From the NCBI GenBank assembly GCA_900618425.1, contig UZAN01058191.1:1-12238 (forward strand): DNA of 12,238 nucleotides. The letters are read 5' to 3'. The notes beneath the pieces were generated by a model that saw only the letters and a list, made by a program, of their open reading frames with translations, was not told the DNA's origin and made no database searches. Position 1 is the stretch's first letter, and every line of letters starts with the position of its first letter. Shown here piece after piece: positions 1-6,635 of the stretch. Made by a program: the position numbers and the translations under genes. The stretch comes from Echinostoma caproni (taxonomy: Eukaryota > Platyhelminthes > Trematoda > Plagiorchiida > Echinostomatidae).

Positions 1-443
1 TCCATCCTTTTTTTATTTCATCGTGAGTCAGAATTTGCTATGGTTTCGATTGACATTTTGATCGCTTCCTTGATTGCCGTTGAGCTGAAAGACGATCTGA
101 TAATTCCGCTTCGAAGGCCGATTTGCAACCATTGCTGACATTGTATCTTGGGCATCAATTTTCGGTGGCTTTTCTGCGTTTGTTTACTCGACGTAGAGAG
201 AACCTCGCTCGTAGCAGAGCATAGTCCGTGTCCACGGTTGTTGACCAGTAGGAGCGGCAGTCTTCAATGGATCCTCACCAGAGGTGGCTGATGGCAATGT
301 GGTCGATTTGAGTCAAGCGCTGTGAAGCGGTTGGCGGTCTCCATGTAAAATGGTGGCGTTTTTTTGTGCGAGAAGTTCGTGCTTGACAGAAACAGTCCAT
401 GGTCAGCACAGGGTTGGAGTAGGCGATTTACCATCACATTAAG
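1..443 (-). mobile_element. RTE-like LINE fragment: C-terminal half of the AP endonuclease and following linker
   Basis: Read on the minus strand from about 443 down, the translation follows the end of an RTE-type apurinic endonuclease: a CADHGLF-like stretch, STNF, then THKK at a run of seven A, a frameshift, TWRPP, and QIDHIAIS (complement of 299-310 and just below), which carries the conserved catalytic D-H pair. It continues through DCRSYWSTTVDTDYALLRAR into the basic linker that precedes the reverse transcriptase. There is an in-frame TGA just after the DHIAIS segment, another near the linker, and at least one more frameshift, so it is dead. It runs off the left edge of the window and ends sharply at 443 against a different LINE. 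Assignment to the RTE clade rests on motif resemblance remembered from the family; no search was run. Confidence 0.8.
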
Positions 444-1390
444 TTCACGGAGTTTGGCACGAAGGTCTACCGACGAAACTGTTCATGTCTGGGTTCTTCC
501 GGCTCTCATATCGTGAATATCAAGCATTCCCAGGAAGCGAACCATGTCCATAGGAATTGATGGGGTCCAATCTCAGCCATTCTCCGCGAATTCTGGTGTT
601 CTCCATCCTGTTTCTTCTATTCATCAATGACCTCCTTTTTGGAGCTGTTAACCCAATCCAGTCCTTTGCCAATGACAAGGTTTCCCACTGATCGCTCTTC
701 TATCGCACTACTTGCCATGGCGTAGTGCAATTAGTCATTGGAATCTAAACTCGAACACATCCCTTCCTGGAGCGATGACAATTATGTTTCACTCAATGCC
801 TCTAAAATCTCTATTCTTTCCGTTTTTCTAAAACACCATTGATTCCCCCCAACCACTCACTCAACTGCGGTCCACAGATTCCGTTTCTCTTCTTGGATTG
901 CCCATAACTTTTTATGATAGCTCTATTTTGTCTGAGCTTGCTTCTCTTGTTGCGCGCAAGGTTATTTTTTATTCCGTGCAAAGGTCAAATCCGCACTGCT
1001 CTTGAATACATATGGGTTGGGGGTTTGTCTTCTCTTTCCATTCTTCATCGCGTTCAACGAAAGGCCATCCGGCTGATCGATGATCCTTATCTAACATCCA
1101 ATCTGCGGGCACTAGTCACTCGTTGGGTAGTTGATTCACATCTCTTTCGTTACTGTTTTGCTTTTTGTCCTTCAAAGCTTTCCTCGAGGTTGCATCTTTC
1201 TGTAACTTTGATCCAACTGCGGTCCCGTACATAGGCATCTAGTCATCTTCATCAGACTTTGGTCACCACTTCTCTACTACACTCATTTTCTCCCGAATTA
1301 CCTCTAACTTTCTGTCTTGTCCTTAAATTACAACCTTAGACTCTTTAAATGCAGAATCAACAAGCTGGATCTTACGTAACTGTTCCCTTA
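444..1390 (+). mobile_element. CR1/Jockey-group LINE, 3' half (copy A), 5'-truncated
   Basis: This copy begins inside the RT domain at the FERVWYEGLL-equivalent point and is clearly homologous to 11515-11803 of the larger copy. Landmarks in shifting frames are the INDLLFGAVNP stretch, then FAND at 665-676 where YADD is expected (catalytic Asp replaced), and the C-terminal region IRTALEYIWVGG, then SSLSILHRVQRKAIRLIDDP at about 1020-1085. This is a very typical tail of the group (ALEYCSHVWGG...LDRVQKKAIRLI). NLRLFKCRINKLDL followed by a stop at about 1335-1380 looks like the natural C-terminus. Many frameshifts and stops make it a pseudogene. It has the usual form of a 5'-truncated LINE insertion. 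Its exact clade (CR1 or Jockey) cannot be settled by eye. Confidence 0.8.
914..1234 (+). pseudogene. C-terminal (post-RT) domain of LINE copy A
   Basis: This is the longest open stretch of copy A (106 codons). Recognisable residues are the segment ending LIDDP and a following DSHLFRYCFAF, corresponding to the family's 'ADLSLFYRYF' block, which lies about 150 residues after the RT active site. The N-terminal 25 residues (Leu-rich) are part of the degraded segment between RT and C-terminus rather than a signal peptide. It is an internal piece of the LINE ORF, not an independent gene. Confidence 0.7.
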
Positions 1391-1645
1391 CTCTCCCTCG
1401 TACTGTATGCTCCATGACTATGGAGATTTCCCCTTTTACTGTAATTCACATTGTGATAAAACAACGACTCCAACTTGTATCACTATCCCAAATTGCTTTC
1501 CTTCTAATTCGTTTATAGACCAAATAAAGTACTCTAGATACCGTACCCTCGGTCGGACGTTTTATAATGAAATCCCTAAATTCTTCCGTGAAGTTTATCT
1601 GATGACTCTTTCATCTGCTCTTGGTTAGGACTCCCGACCACACCT
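1391..1645. other. Probable 3' untranslated end of LINE copy A, or unassigned DNA
   Basis: A 73-codon open stretch (1407-1628, plus) sits here. Part of it, RTFYNEIPKFF, faintly resembles the 'R..WN.LP' block near the end of LINE ORFs, but the resemblance is too weak to call. Position suggests the LINE tail between the NLRLFKCRINK block and the next SINE. No poly(A) or simple-repeat tail is obvious at the right end. Confidence 0.3.
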
Positions 1646-1920
1646 TTTTATTACACACCTAAGTGTGATGAACAGCAGAGGGGGCGAACCCCATAGTCAC
1701 GAGGACCTGCTGCTCAGTGGTGGAAACCGGCAACCTAAGACCCGGAACTTGAATTGGCGAACCACATGAGGCCCCGATAGGTTAGGCGCGGTGTTGAACC
1801 GGACGACAGCAGAGCTGTCTACTACCAAAGTCGGGTGGCGGTGGCGGGGCTCGAACCTCAGACCATAGGGTCTAAAGCACGCCAGTGACAGCGACTAAAC
1901 CACTGCGCCACCGCCACCTG
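1646..1920 (-). mobile_element. tRNA-derived SINE, copy 1 (most complete)
   Basis: On the minus strand the element starts with a tRNA-like head (1835-1920): box A TGGCGCAGTGG at 1910-1900 and box B GGTTCGAGCC at 1857-1848, about 53 nt apart. The head is flanked by GGTGGCGG and CCGCCACC, which can pair as an acceptor-like stem. The body (about 1834-1700) contains GGTAGTAGACAGCTCTG, GCCTCATGTGGTTCGCC and GGTTGCCGGTTTCC. It aligns with two other stretches of the window (8449-8495 and 9624-9745), which shows it is a dispersed repeat and not a single tRNA gene. The 3' end near 1650 holds a small hairpin (CACAC-CTAA-GTGTG) and an AATAAAAAGG stretch. Transcription would be by RNA polymerase III from the internal boxes, with mobilisation in trans by a LINE (family knowledge). 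The end at 1646 is approximate. Confidence 0.7.
1848..1910 (-). promoter_or_regulatory. RNA polymerase III internal promoter (boxes A and B) of SINE copy 1
   Basis: Box A (complement of 1900-1910) matches TRGCNNAGYGG at every position. Box B (complement of 1848-1857) matches GGTTCGANCC. Between them, AGACC-CTAT-GGTCT forms a perfect 5-bp hairpin where a tRNA would have its anticodon or variable arm. Spacing is slightly long for a plain tRNA. Whether it is transcribed cannot be seen. Confidence 0.7.
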
Positions 1921-2780
1921 TTTAATACACTGGAATTTTTGACTGACTGGCATGGTTTGTAAATTATTTTTGACGGAGGCAGTAACATACGAATTGTGAA
2001 GTGAAAACGAATCAGGTGTAACTCAAGTTCTTGTTGCATAACCGTTCTTTATGGATACATTGTGATCTCCTTATTAACGATGATGTATATCTTTTCCAAT
2101 ATATGCAACTTACGTCGTTTAGTGTCGAACTGATTCCCCTGATTCAGATATTGCGAATCAGTTCGTCAAAATTTACAACTTTTCGAGAACCTATGGTCTA
2201 TATATACTAACCCTTCAGGAAGTTCTAAATGTGTTTTCATTGTGTTGCGTCTTGTATTCCCAACCTACATTTTATGCCACTACCCTTCCAAGACCAACGT
2301 TAGTGACAGTAAGAAGTAACCCTTGATGATCCTCCCGCATAGAAGTTTGCTTAAGTGAATTGCGCCGTCTGTCAATTCAGATTCTGAAACTCAGACATTC
2401 TCATATTCGACAATTTTCTATCTTCATTTTTGACGAGTAGTGTAATTTCTTTAATTTCATATCCTCCTATGGTTATTCTTCATTACCTGCGCAAGAACGT
2501 TGCGGTTTTACTTCATGGTGCGCCAAAAAGCCGTACCTATGACGTTCCCCCAAAGAGTGGCGGTCTGCTTTAGAGATCTTGGATGAAACTTCACGTGCAC
2601 GCGATACTGACCTGTCGAAATTCCGTTTGCACACAATTACCCGACTAAGTTCAAAAAACTTCCGGAAAATATTAGTTTACACAAGAATTCTAGTGCGTGT
2701 ACTTATCAACAGAAAGAATGAATCATAGAATAAGGCCATAGTCATAATCAGTTGGATGGCTCCATTCAGCGGAAAGAGCA
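1921..2780. other. Unassigned, AT-leaning non-coding stretch
   Basis: No open frame longer than about 60 codons and no recognisable transposon protein was seen on either strand. The only clear structure is the inverted repeat at 2126-2165. If the Penelope-like element to the right was once full length, its RT palm (YADD) should lie here, but I do not see it, so the element is probably 5'-truncated near 2800. Confidence 0.5.
2126..2165. repeat. Perfect 11-bp inverted repeat with 18-nt loop
   Basis: CGAACTGATTC at 2126-2136 is the exact reverse complement of GAATCAGTTCG at 2155-2165. The loop repeats CTGATTC once more. It is not followed by a T-run, so it is not a terminator. It could be a remnant of a short inverted-repeat element or chance. 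Confidence 0.6.
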
Positions 2781-3032
2781 TTGAAAAGCCACATGGAACG
2801 GAAAGCATCCAAAATTTATAGTTTCGTACCGCTTGCTTACAAACGTAACTTGGTGCGCTGTCTTCTATTCAGGGCAAGATACATTTGCTCAGAAGACATA
2901 TTAGCAGCAGAATTAGAAAATTTGCGAAAGACGCTGTCAGAAAATGACTACCCGGAAATGTTCATCAATCGCAACTGGTCTCAAAAAACAAAACAGGTGG
3001 TTGCAGATAGACCTAAGTTTTCAGTTTCAGTT
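2781..3032 (+). pseudogene. Penelope-like element: C-terminal (thumb) part of the reverse transcriptase
   Basis: After a short unmatched leader the frame reads YSFVPLAYKRNLVRCLL, then a FRARYICSED block, then ENDYPEMFINRNW. This matches the conserved region after the RT core in Penelope-like elements (SFVP..YKRNLV, ICS, NGYP..FI). The frame closes at a TGA in 3033-3035, close to where a minus-strand RTE sequence begins; the RTE boundary on this side is uncertain (about 3018-3033), so the last codons and the stop may belong to that insertion. The same reading frame (codon starts divisible by 3) resumes beyond it at 3369 with the FPFKGD block. The RT palm with YADD is missing upstream, so this is a 5'-truncated copy. 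The TTG-initiated start at 2781 is only the edge of the open stretch, not a real initiation codon. Confidence 0.85.
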
Positions 3033-3366
3033 TGAACAACCATTAACCACGCATATTCGTGCGCCGCTTTTGGTTACTATCTTTTGGCTGGCCATTTGGA
3101 TGAAGAATAGTAGAAGAAAGGAAAGTTGAAATTGGAGTCGAAAAGAAAATGGAGAAGTTTAGTGGTCTAAGGTCGCAAAGAGATTGAGAAGATGCACGAA
3201 CGCCACTGGTTGCGACACCCAGACATATCACTCAGTGTCTCTAACCATCGGTTACGACCATCCCGAGGTTCCCAACCAGGGAGTCTAACAGGACCTATGT
3301 GACCCAGTCTCCTGATTAGGGTTTTCATACCCTCGTGCCAGGTCTTAGCTTTATCACCCTTAGCTT
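3018..3366 (-). mobile_element. RTE-like LINE 3' end inserted into the Penelope-like element
   Basis: On the minus strand the last 65 or so codons of an RTE ORF are open from about 3366 to the stop at 3169-3167: AKTWHEGMKTL, then RRLGHIGPVRLPGWEPRDGR, NRWLETLSDM and CRNQWRSC, the characteristic RTE C-terminal block. The following 3' UTR runs to about 3033-3018. The extreme 3' end (left side) may carry two AACTGA-like units, which would suit an RTE tail of short tandem repeats. It is a heavily 5'-truncated insertion in the opposite orientation to the host PLE. Its protein (GMKTL..RLGHIGPVRLPGW) differs from the KKCT-containing copies elsewhere in the window, suggesting a second RTE subfamily. 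Left boundary uncertain by about 15 bp. Confidence 0.8.
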
Positions 3367-3368
3367 TT

Positions 3369-3923
3369 TTCCCGTTCAAAGGAGATCCAGCAGCTGAAAG
3401 GGTTACTAGAGCCCTGAGTGCCGCAGTTAAAACAACGTTGAATGCTGCCAAACTCAGATGCGTGTTCCCGACATCTGTCATCCGATATCCGAACAAGGAT
3501 AACTTGCCTATGTTGACCTCGTCAATGCTCATCTACCGATTCAAGTGCACCTGTGCTGCCAGTTATGTAGGTCGTACGATAAGGCAGCTATCTAAACGAA
3601 TCAAGGAGCATCAACCCGCTGGGCTTAGACACAGAGGAATCGGAGTTACTTCCAGTTCGATTGTTGCAAACTTGCTTGAAACTGGACATGGGGTGGTGGG
3701 TAATTTGGCTTTCATCATCATTTATCGCGTCTCATAACACAAGTTCAAAGCTGGGCGAATTACAACACTAGGAATAGCCGAGGCAATTATCATCCGCTTG
3801 TTGAAGCCAGAATTATGTGCCCAAAAAACACTTGTCCAGGCAGTTAAACTTCCCTGGCCCAAAGCGGACAACATCATGCATGAGCGTTGTGATGCACCAA
3901 ATCAATTATTAACGCTTACGTAA
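3369..3923 (+). pseudogene. Penelope-like element: GIY-YIG endonuclease domain and C-terminus
   Basis: In frame from FPFKGD at 3369-3386, through an AAERVTRALSAAVK stretch, the nuclease core appears: IYRF at 3531-3542 (the GIY strand), CTC at 3546-3554, YVGRT at 3564-3578 (the YIG strand), then QLSKRIKEH at 3585-3611, with the catalytic-type Arg and the His that PLEs pair with the Cys residues in a Zn-binding motif. GHGV and, after an in-frame TAA at 3735-3737, KFKAGRITTLGIAEAIIIR and LKPELCAQKTLVQAVKLPW complete the usual PLE C-terminus, with a terminal TAA at 3921-3923. Length and order match the family. The single stop is the only obvious defect in this half, implying moderate age. Confidence 0.88.
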
Positions 3924-4440
3924 GCCGTTCTTATCTGAACCAGAGAGAAAGGATGTGGCCAATGGCTTGCATGTTGGTCTTAGATTGTGAACTCATGCAC
4001 TCCCAACTTCCACTACTTAAATGTCATTTTTCTTCTCGATGTAAACTGTCTAATGCGATCCGTGAAAGCACTTTTGACTGAAATACCGATCTGGACACCG
4101 GTGAAAGTACTGTGAATACAAATACATACGTATCTGAAAGAATCACAGTCAAAAAACAGTTGCTCTTAAAAAACATCTGAGGCCACAATTTGCCTTAATT
4201 AACTAAATAATTAATAAACATAGCGATAAAAGATGCTCCTTCTGGAATAAAGAAATTCACGGAAATTGGAGAATCGAAGTTCTTTTAAAAGTTAATCAAA
4301 TCGAAGAGGAATAAAACCATACAGAACGAGGATATGACCAAGATTGTCTTTAGCAATTCGTAAACAAGCCAACACATCACAATATACATATAGTGTATCA
4401 GTAGTCAAGTTTAAAAATTGTTTGTGAAAAGGAAAAACAC
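3924..4440. other. Unassigned non-coding DNA after the Penelope-like element
   Basis: AT-rich, with no sizeable open frame and no recognisable repeat protein. The first part could be the PLE 3' flank. It lies downstream (in the minus-strand sense) of the ABHD17 exon, so it is probably intron. Confidence 0.4.
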
Positions 4441-4660
4441 CTATTGCCTGAGGCTAATTACGTCTTGAGGCCAGATATAGGACTGGCAATGATAACTATG
4501 ATCCCGGAAGCGGTGGGGATTCGTCTGCATACCCCCCCCCCTGTCTGTGCCCAAAAGCAATCTGCGCTTGCATTCAAGTTCCCCTGGTCTATTACAAGCA
4601 CACTCTATATACCGAGCAGTTTCGATAGGCGAATGACCTAACAAATAATTGTGACCAATT
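4441..4660. other. Unclassified segment with overlapping open frames and a C-tract
   Basis: The base composition rises in GC relative to its AT-rich flanks, and both strands are open (plus 4444-4641, minus 4644-4441). The minus-strand reading has a Cys- and Arg-rich stretch (ARYIECACNRPGELECKR) that I do not recognise. A run of about ten C lies near 4532. It has sharp compositional edges, which suggests an inserted repeat. It could equally be a diverged exon, but no convincing splice sites or family motifs were found. Confidence 0.3.
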
Positions 4661-5013
4661 AGAATCCCATATCCGATCTGAAGACGAAATTAGTCAAAAT
4701 AATCTGTGGTTTTAGTTTTCCCTTTCCAAAAAATTGATTGTTGACTACTGATGTAAATATATATACATATATATACTGATGTACGAACCAATGTGTAAAC
4801 ACCCTATGGGATTTGTAAAAGCGAAGTCTTTGTAAGTTATATCCCATAATAAAAATTTGAATTTGAAATCTGAATTTGAATATATGTATTAGGATGTATT
4901 GATATGATTCCAAATCACTGAAAACCAGCTTGTTCGGTAGTGTTATCATTGGAATATGCTCTATTGGAACGTTAAGACAAATAAAACCATAAAAACGAGA
5001 AAAAAACACTCAC
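4661..5013. other. AT-rich stretch following the ABHD17 exon donor (presumed intron)
   Basis: Begins, in minus-strand sense, at the GTGAGT donor next to the exon. It contains an alternating TA/CA tract (about 4756-4780) and short tandem TGAATTTGAA units (about 4855-4882). No coding potential that matches a known family was seen. Confidence 0.45.
4756..4780. repeat. Short (TA)n-type microsatellite
   Basis: Alternating A/T with interspersed ACs, nearly palindromic about its centre. Low complexity only. Confidence 0.7.
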
Positions 5014-5316
5014 TTGGCCAATATCCACTGCATTTCCGTGACTGAATAGGACTGTGTACGGTGACTTATGTGCCGAGTCACCAGTGTAAGCCGGATGTGA
5101 GGCATCTCCTAGCGAACAGTCGTCAGTCAGTGTTGGGCAACTCGCACTCATTCCCTGAGAGGATTTTGAATTTAGGCTCATTGGTGAGACACCACGACGA
5201 GATGAACGATTAGAGGGAAGGTTCGCGGTTGTGCATCCGAAGGGAACATAAGCAGAGTTTGCAGGAACATACATGCAAACAATGCGTGATTGTCGTTTAG
5301 TAACTGTATAGAACAC
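5014..5316 (-). CDS. Internal exon of an ABHD17/FAM108-type alpha/beta hydrolase (depalmitoylase)
   Basis: The 101-codon exon is fully open and phase 0 at both ends. It starts after a pyrimidine-rich TTTGTTAG acceptor (AG at 5318-5317) and ends before a GTGAGT donor (from 5013). It opens with VFYTVTKRQSRIVCMYVP, matching the beta-strand region VEVF..K..RGNRI.CMYV of animal ABHD17 proteins, and closes with SPYTVLFSHGNAVDIGQ, the nearly invariant HGNAVD.GQ strand that forms the oxyanion-hole side of the fold. ABHD17 enzymes sit on membranes and remove palmitate from proteins such as Ras (family knowledge). The catalytic Ser, Asp and His lie in later exons, and the N-terminal Cys-rich membrane anchor in an earlier one; none is visible here. 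Between the two conserved strands are about 60 Ser-rich residues that vertebrate proteins lack. There is no start codon; the GTG at 5316 is simply the first exon codon (Val). Confidence 0.87.
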
Positions 5317-6334
5317 CTAACAAACAAGAAACAAGAGATGTATATTTAACAATTGTTTGGGCTCACAATTTTTAATACACATCATAGTACAAACATCTTT
5401 CATGAAAAATAAATAATAGTGATGGGTGCTCGGTTTCCAAAGTCATACGATTTTCTAAGGGATACACCATTGAAGCCTTTGATTAGCCAAAGTTGGACTC
5501 GCGAAGCAAAGTGTGAAGACTACGGTTTTGGAGGCTGGTGTCTAATCAGGGGGATCTTAAATCCTTAAGAAGCGATTTTCACATCGAGAAAACACATTGC
5601 GCCCGATCACACAACGGAACCAGTGACCACCGCCACCAGAGTATCTAGGCCGTACATCTCTTCTTTGAAGGTTTCAACTAAGTGCTTAGTTTCCCTAAAT
5701 CTATCTATCAAATCATGGGCAGACCCATAGTTCCGATATAAATGTGTATGGGTATATAGATCGAATTAGGTATGATGATGATACAAGTCACAAGCGTATA
5801 CAAGAACCGAACGGATTCCTATTGACTGCTAACTGATTCACCCTTTAGAAAAGACCCTAGGGGTGCCCAATATTACTGGATCTACTTCAACAATACGATG
5901 AAAATACCCAAGTACTAGTTAAAAACACCGAACGTTATCATTCATTGTTGAAATCCGACGCTCTATCATACTTCCAATCATATAGAATAGTTGTATTTCG
6001 TGGACTATGCAATACCTTTCTATGCGCGTGAATAAACCTCTAGCATTTTCAACGAGGGTCTGGATCTTGGTTAGGGGTCGGACAGTCTATGATCTTGATG
6101 TTCCAGTGCTGCAATCACATTACAGTGAAGTGGACTCCATGTATCGAGGCACCATCGTGTTGAAAAATCACGGTTAAAAATCGCTTTTCTTGAATCACGA
6201 GGAGAAACTCTGTCATTCTTTTCCGTTTTCATTTTTACTTCCTTTTGTTGAGTACACAAAGGTACAATTTTCAGAAAGGGGGAAGCGGACCATCAAAGGG
6301 CTGCAATACAACACGCAATGGGGAAAGACGGGTG
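5317..6334. other. Presumed upstream intron of the ABHD17 gene, largely unassigned
   Basis: Begins with the acceptor polypyrimidine tract (complement of 5317-5340). No earlier ABHD17 exon could be found. Visible structures are minor: ATGGG-CAGA-CCCAT hairpin near 5716-5729, a short (GAT)n at about 5771-5783, and at 6119-6146 a 26-bp stretch resembling the 3' UTR of the RTE copies at 8080 and 11824. A 62-codon minus-strand open frame at 6071-6259 has no recognisable product. Confidence 0.4.
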
Positions 6335-6410
6335 ATGATCGTGGGATTCGAACACATCCTCTGAGGTGATAATTGGTAACATTACCACCAGGCCACCACC
6401 GCGCAATGTT
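6335..6410 (-). mobile_element. tRNA-like head of a second SINE or a tRNA pseudogene
   Basis: On the minus strand, box A-like TGGCCTGGTGG (one mismatch to the consensus) is followed about 42 nt later by box B-like TGTTCGAATCC. A GTGG...CCAC arrangement lies around the T arm. Spacing is normal for a tRNA or SINE promoter. The sequence differs from the head of the SINE at 1835-1920, so it is either another SINE family or an isolated degenerate tRNA. A clean cloverleaf with 7-bp acceptor pairing could not be built by hand. Any SINE body would lie to the left, about 6268-6334. Confidence 0.5.
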
Positions 6411-6635
6411 CTGAGGTAAAAGTCAGCTGTCTGATTTCTCTNTAACTGCAACTAATCGTTAGCAAAAATGGCGGCCCGAAGTGTGATAAAACCACCCACT
6501 GTATGCCCGACGATTGAAAGTTAAATGACTTTTACGCAGGCCATGTCAGTAATACACAAATCCATAAGGAAGGTCGAAGTTAAACCTTTTGTCGTCGCCA
6601 TTTCATTCAGAAGTTCCGTCACTGTGACTGCTAAC
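6411..6635. other. Unassigned DNA containing one ambiguous base
   Basis: Includes an N at 6442, an assembly or sequencing uncertainty. A plus-strand open stretch from 6525 continues into the RTE copy that starts about 6636, but its first 35 codons do not match the RTE linker, so the boundary is placed near 6636. Confidence 0.4.

Larger units (their letters stand above)
2781..3923 (+). mobile_element. Penelope-like element (PLE) remnant, EN-containing type, split by an RTE insertion
   Basis: The two halves (2781-3032 and 3369-3923) are in the same frame and in the normal order for an EN-bearing PLE: RT thumb, linker with FPFKGD, then a GIY-YIG endonuclease and a C-terminal IAEA...LKPELC block. 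Penelope-like elements are a retroelement class separate from LINEs, using a GIY-YIG nuclease rather than an AP endonuclease; such elements are known in trematodes. The copy lacks the RT core, contains one in-frame TAA, and is interrupted by a foreign 3' LINE end. No terminal repeats were recognised. Confidence 0.85.

Noticed and set aside
1835..1920. A functional tRNA gene
   Set aside because: Boxes are good, but the box spacing is long, the T-arm does not pair properly, and the downstream body recurs at two other sites, which indicates a SINE.
4659..5009. 116-codon minus-strand open frame
   Set aside because: AT-driven, rich in Phe, Ile and Tyr, no family resemblance, and it overlaps the intron side of the splice donor.
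5314..5316. GTG as a start codon of a 114-codon gene
   Set aside because: It lies directly after a consensus splice acceptor and the protein matches the middle of ABHD17, so it is an internal exon codon; the last codons of the open frame (5013-4972) are intron.
5600..5640. Possible SINE head (CCACCGCCACC motif as at 1908-1918)
   Set aside because: No box A or box B could be found at proper spacing; the match is limited to a simple GC-rich motif.
5771..5783. (GAT)n tract taken as the 3' tail of an RTE copy
   Set aside because: The sequence on its left does not resemble the RTE 3' UTR seen at 8061-8130 or 11804-11880.
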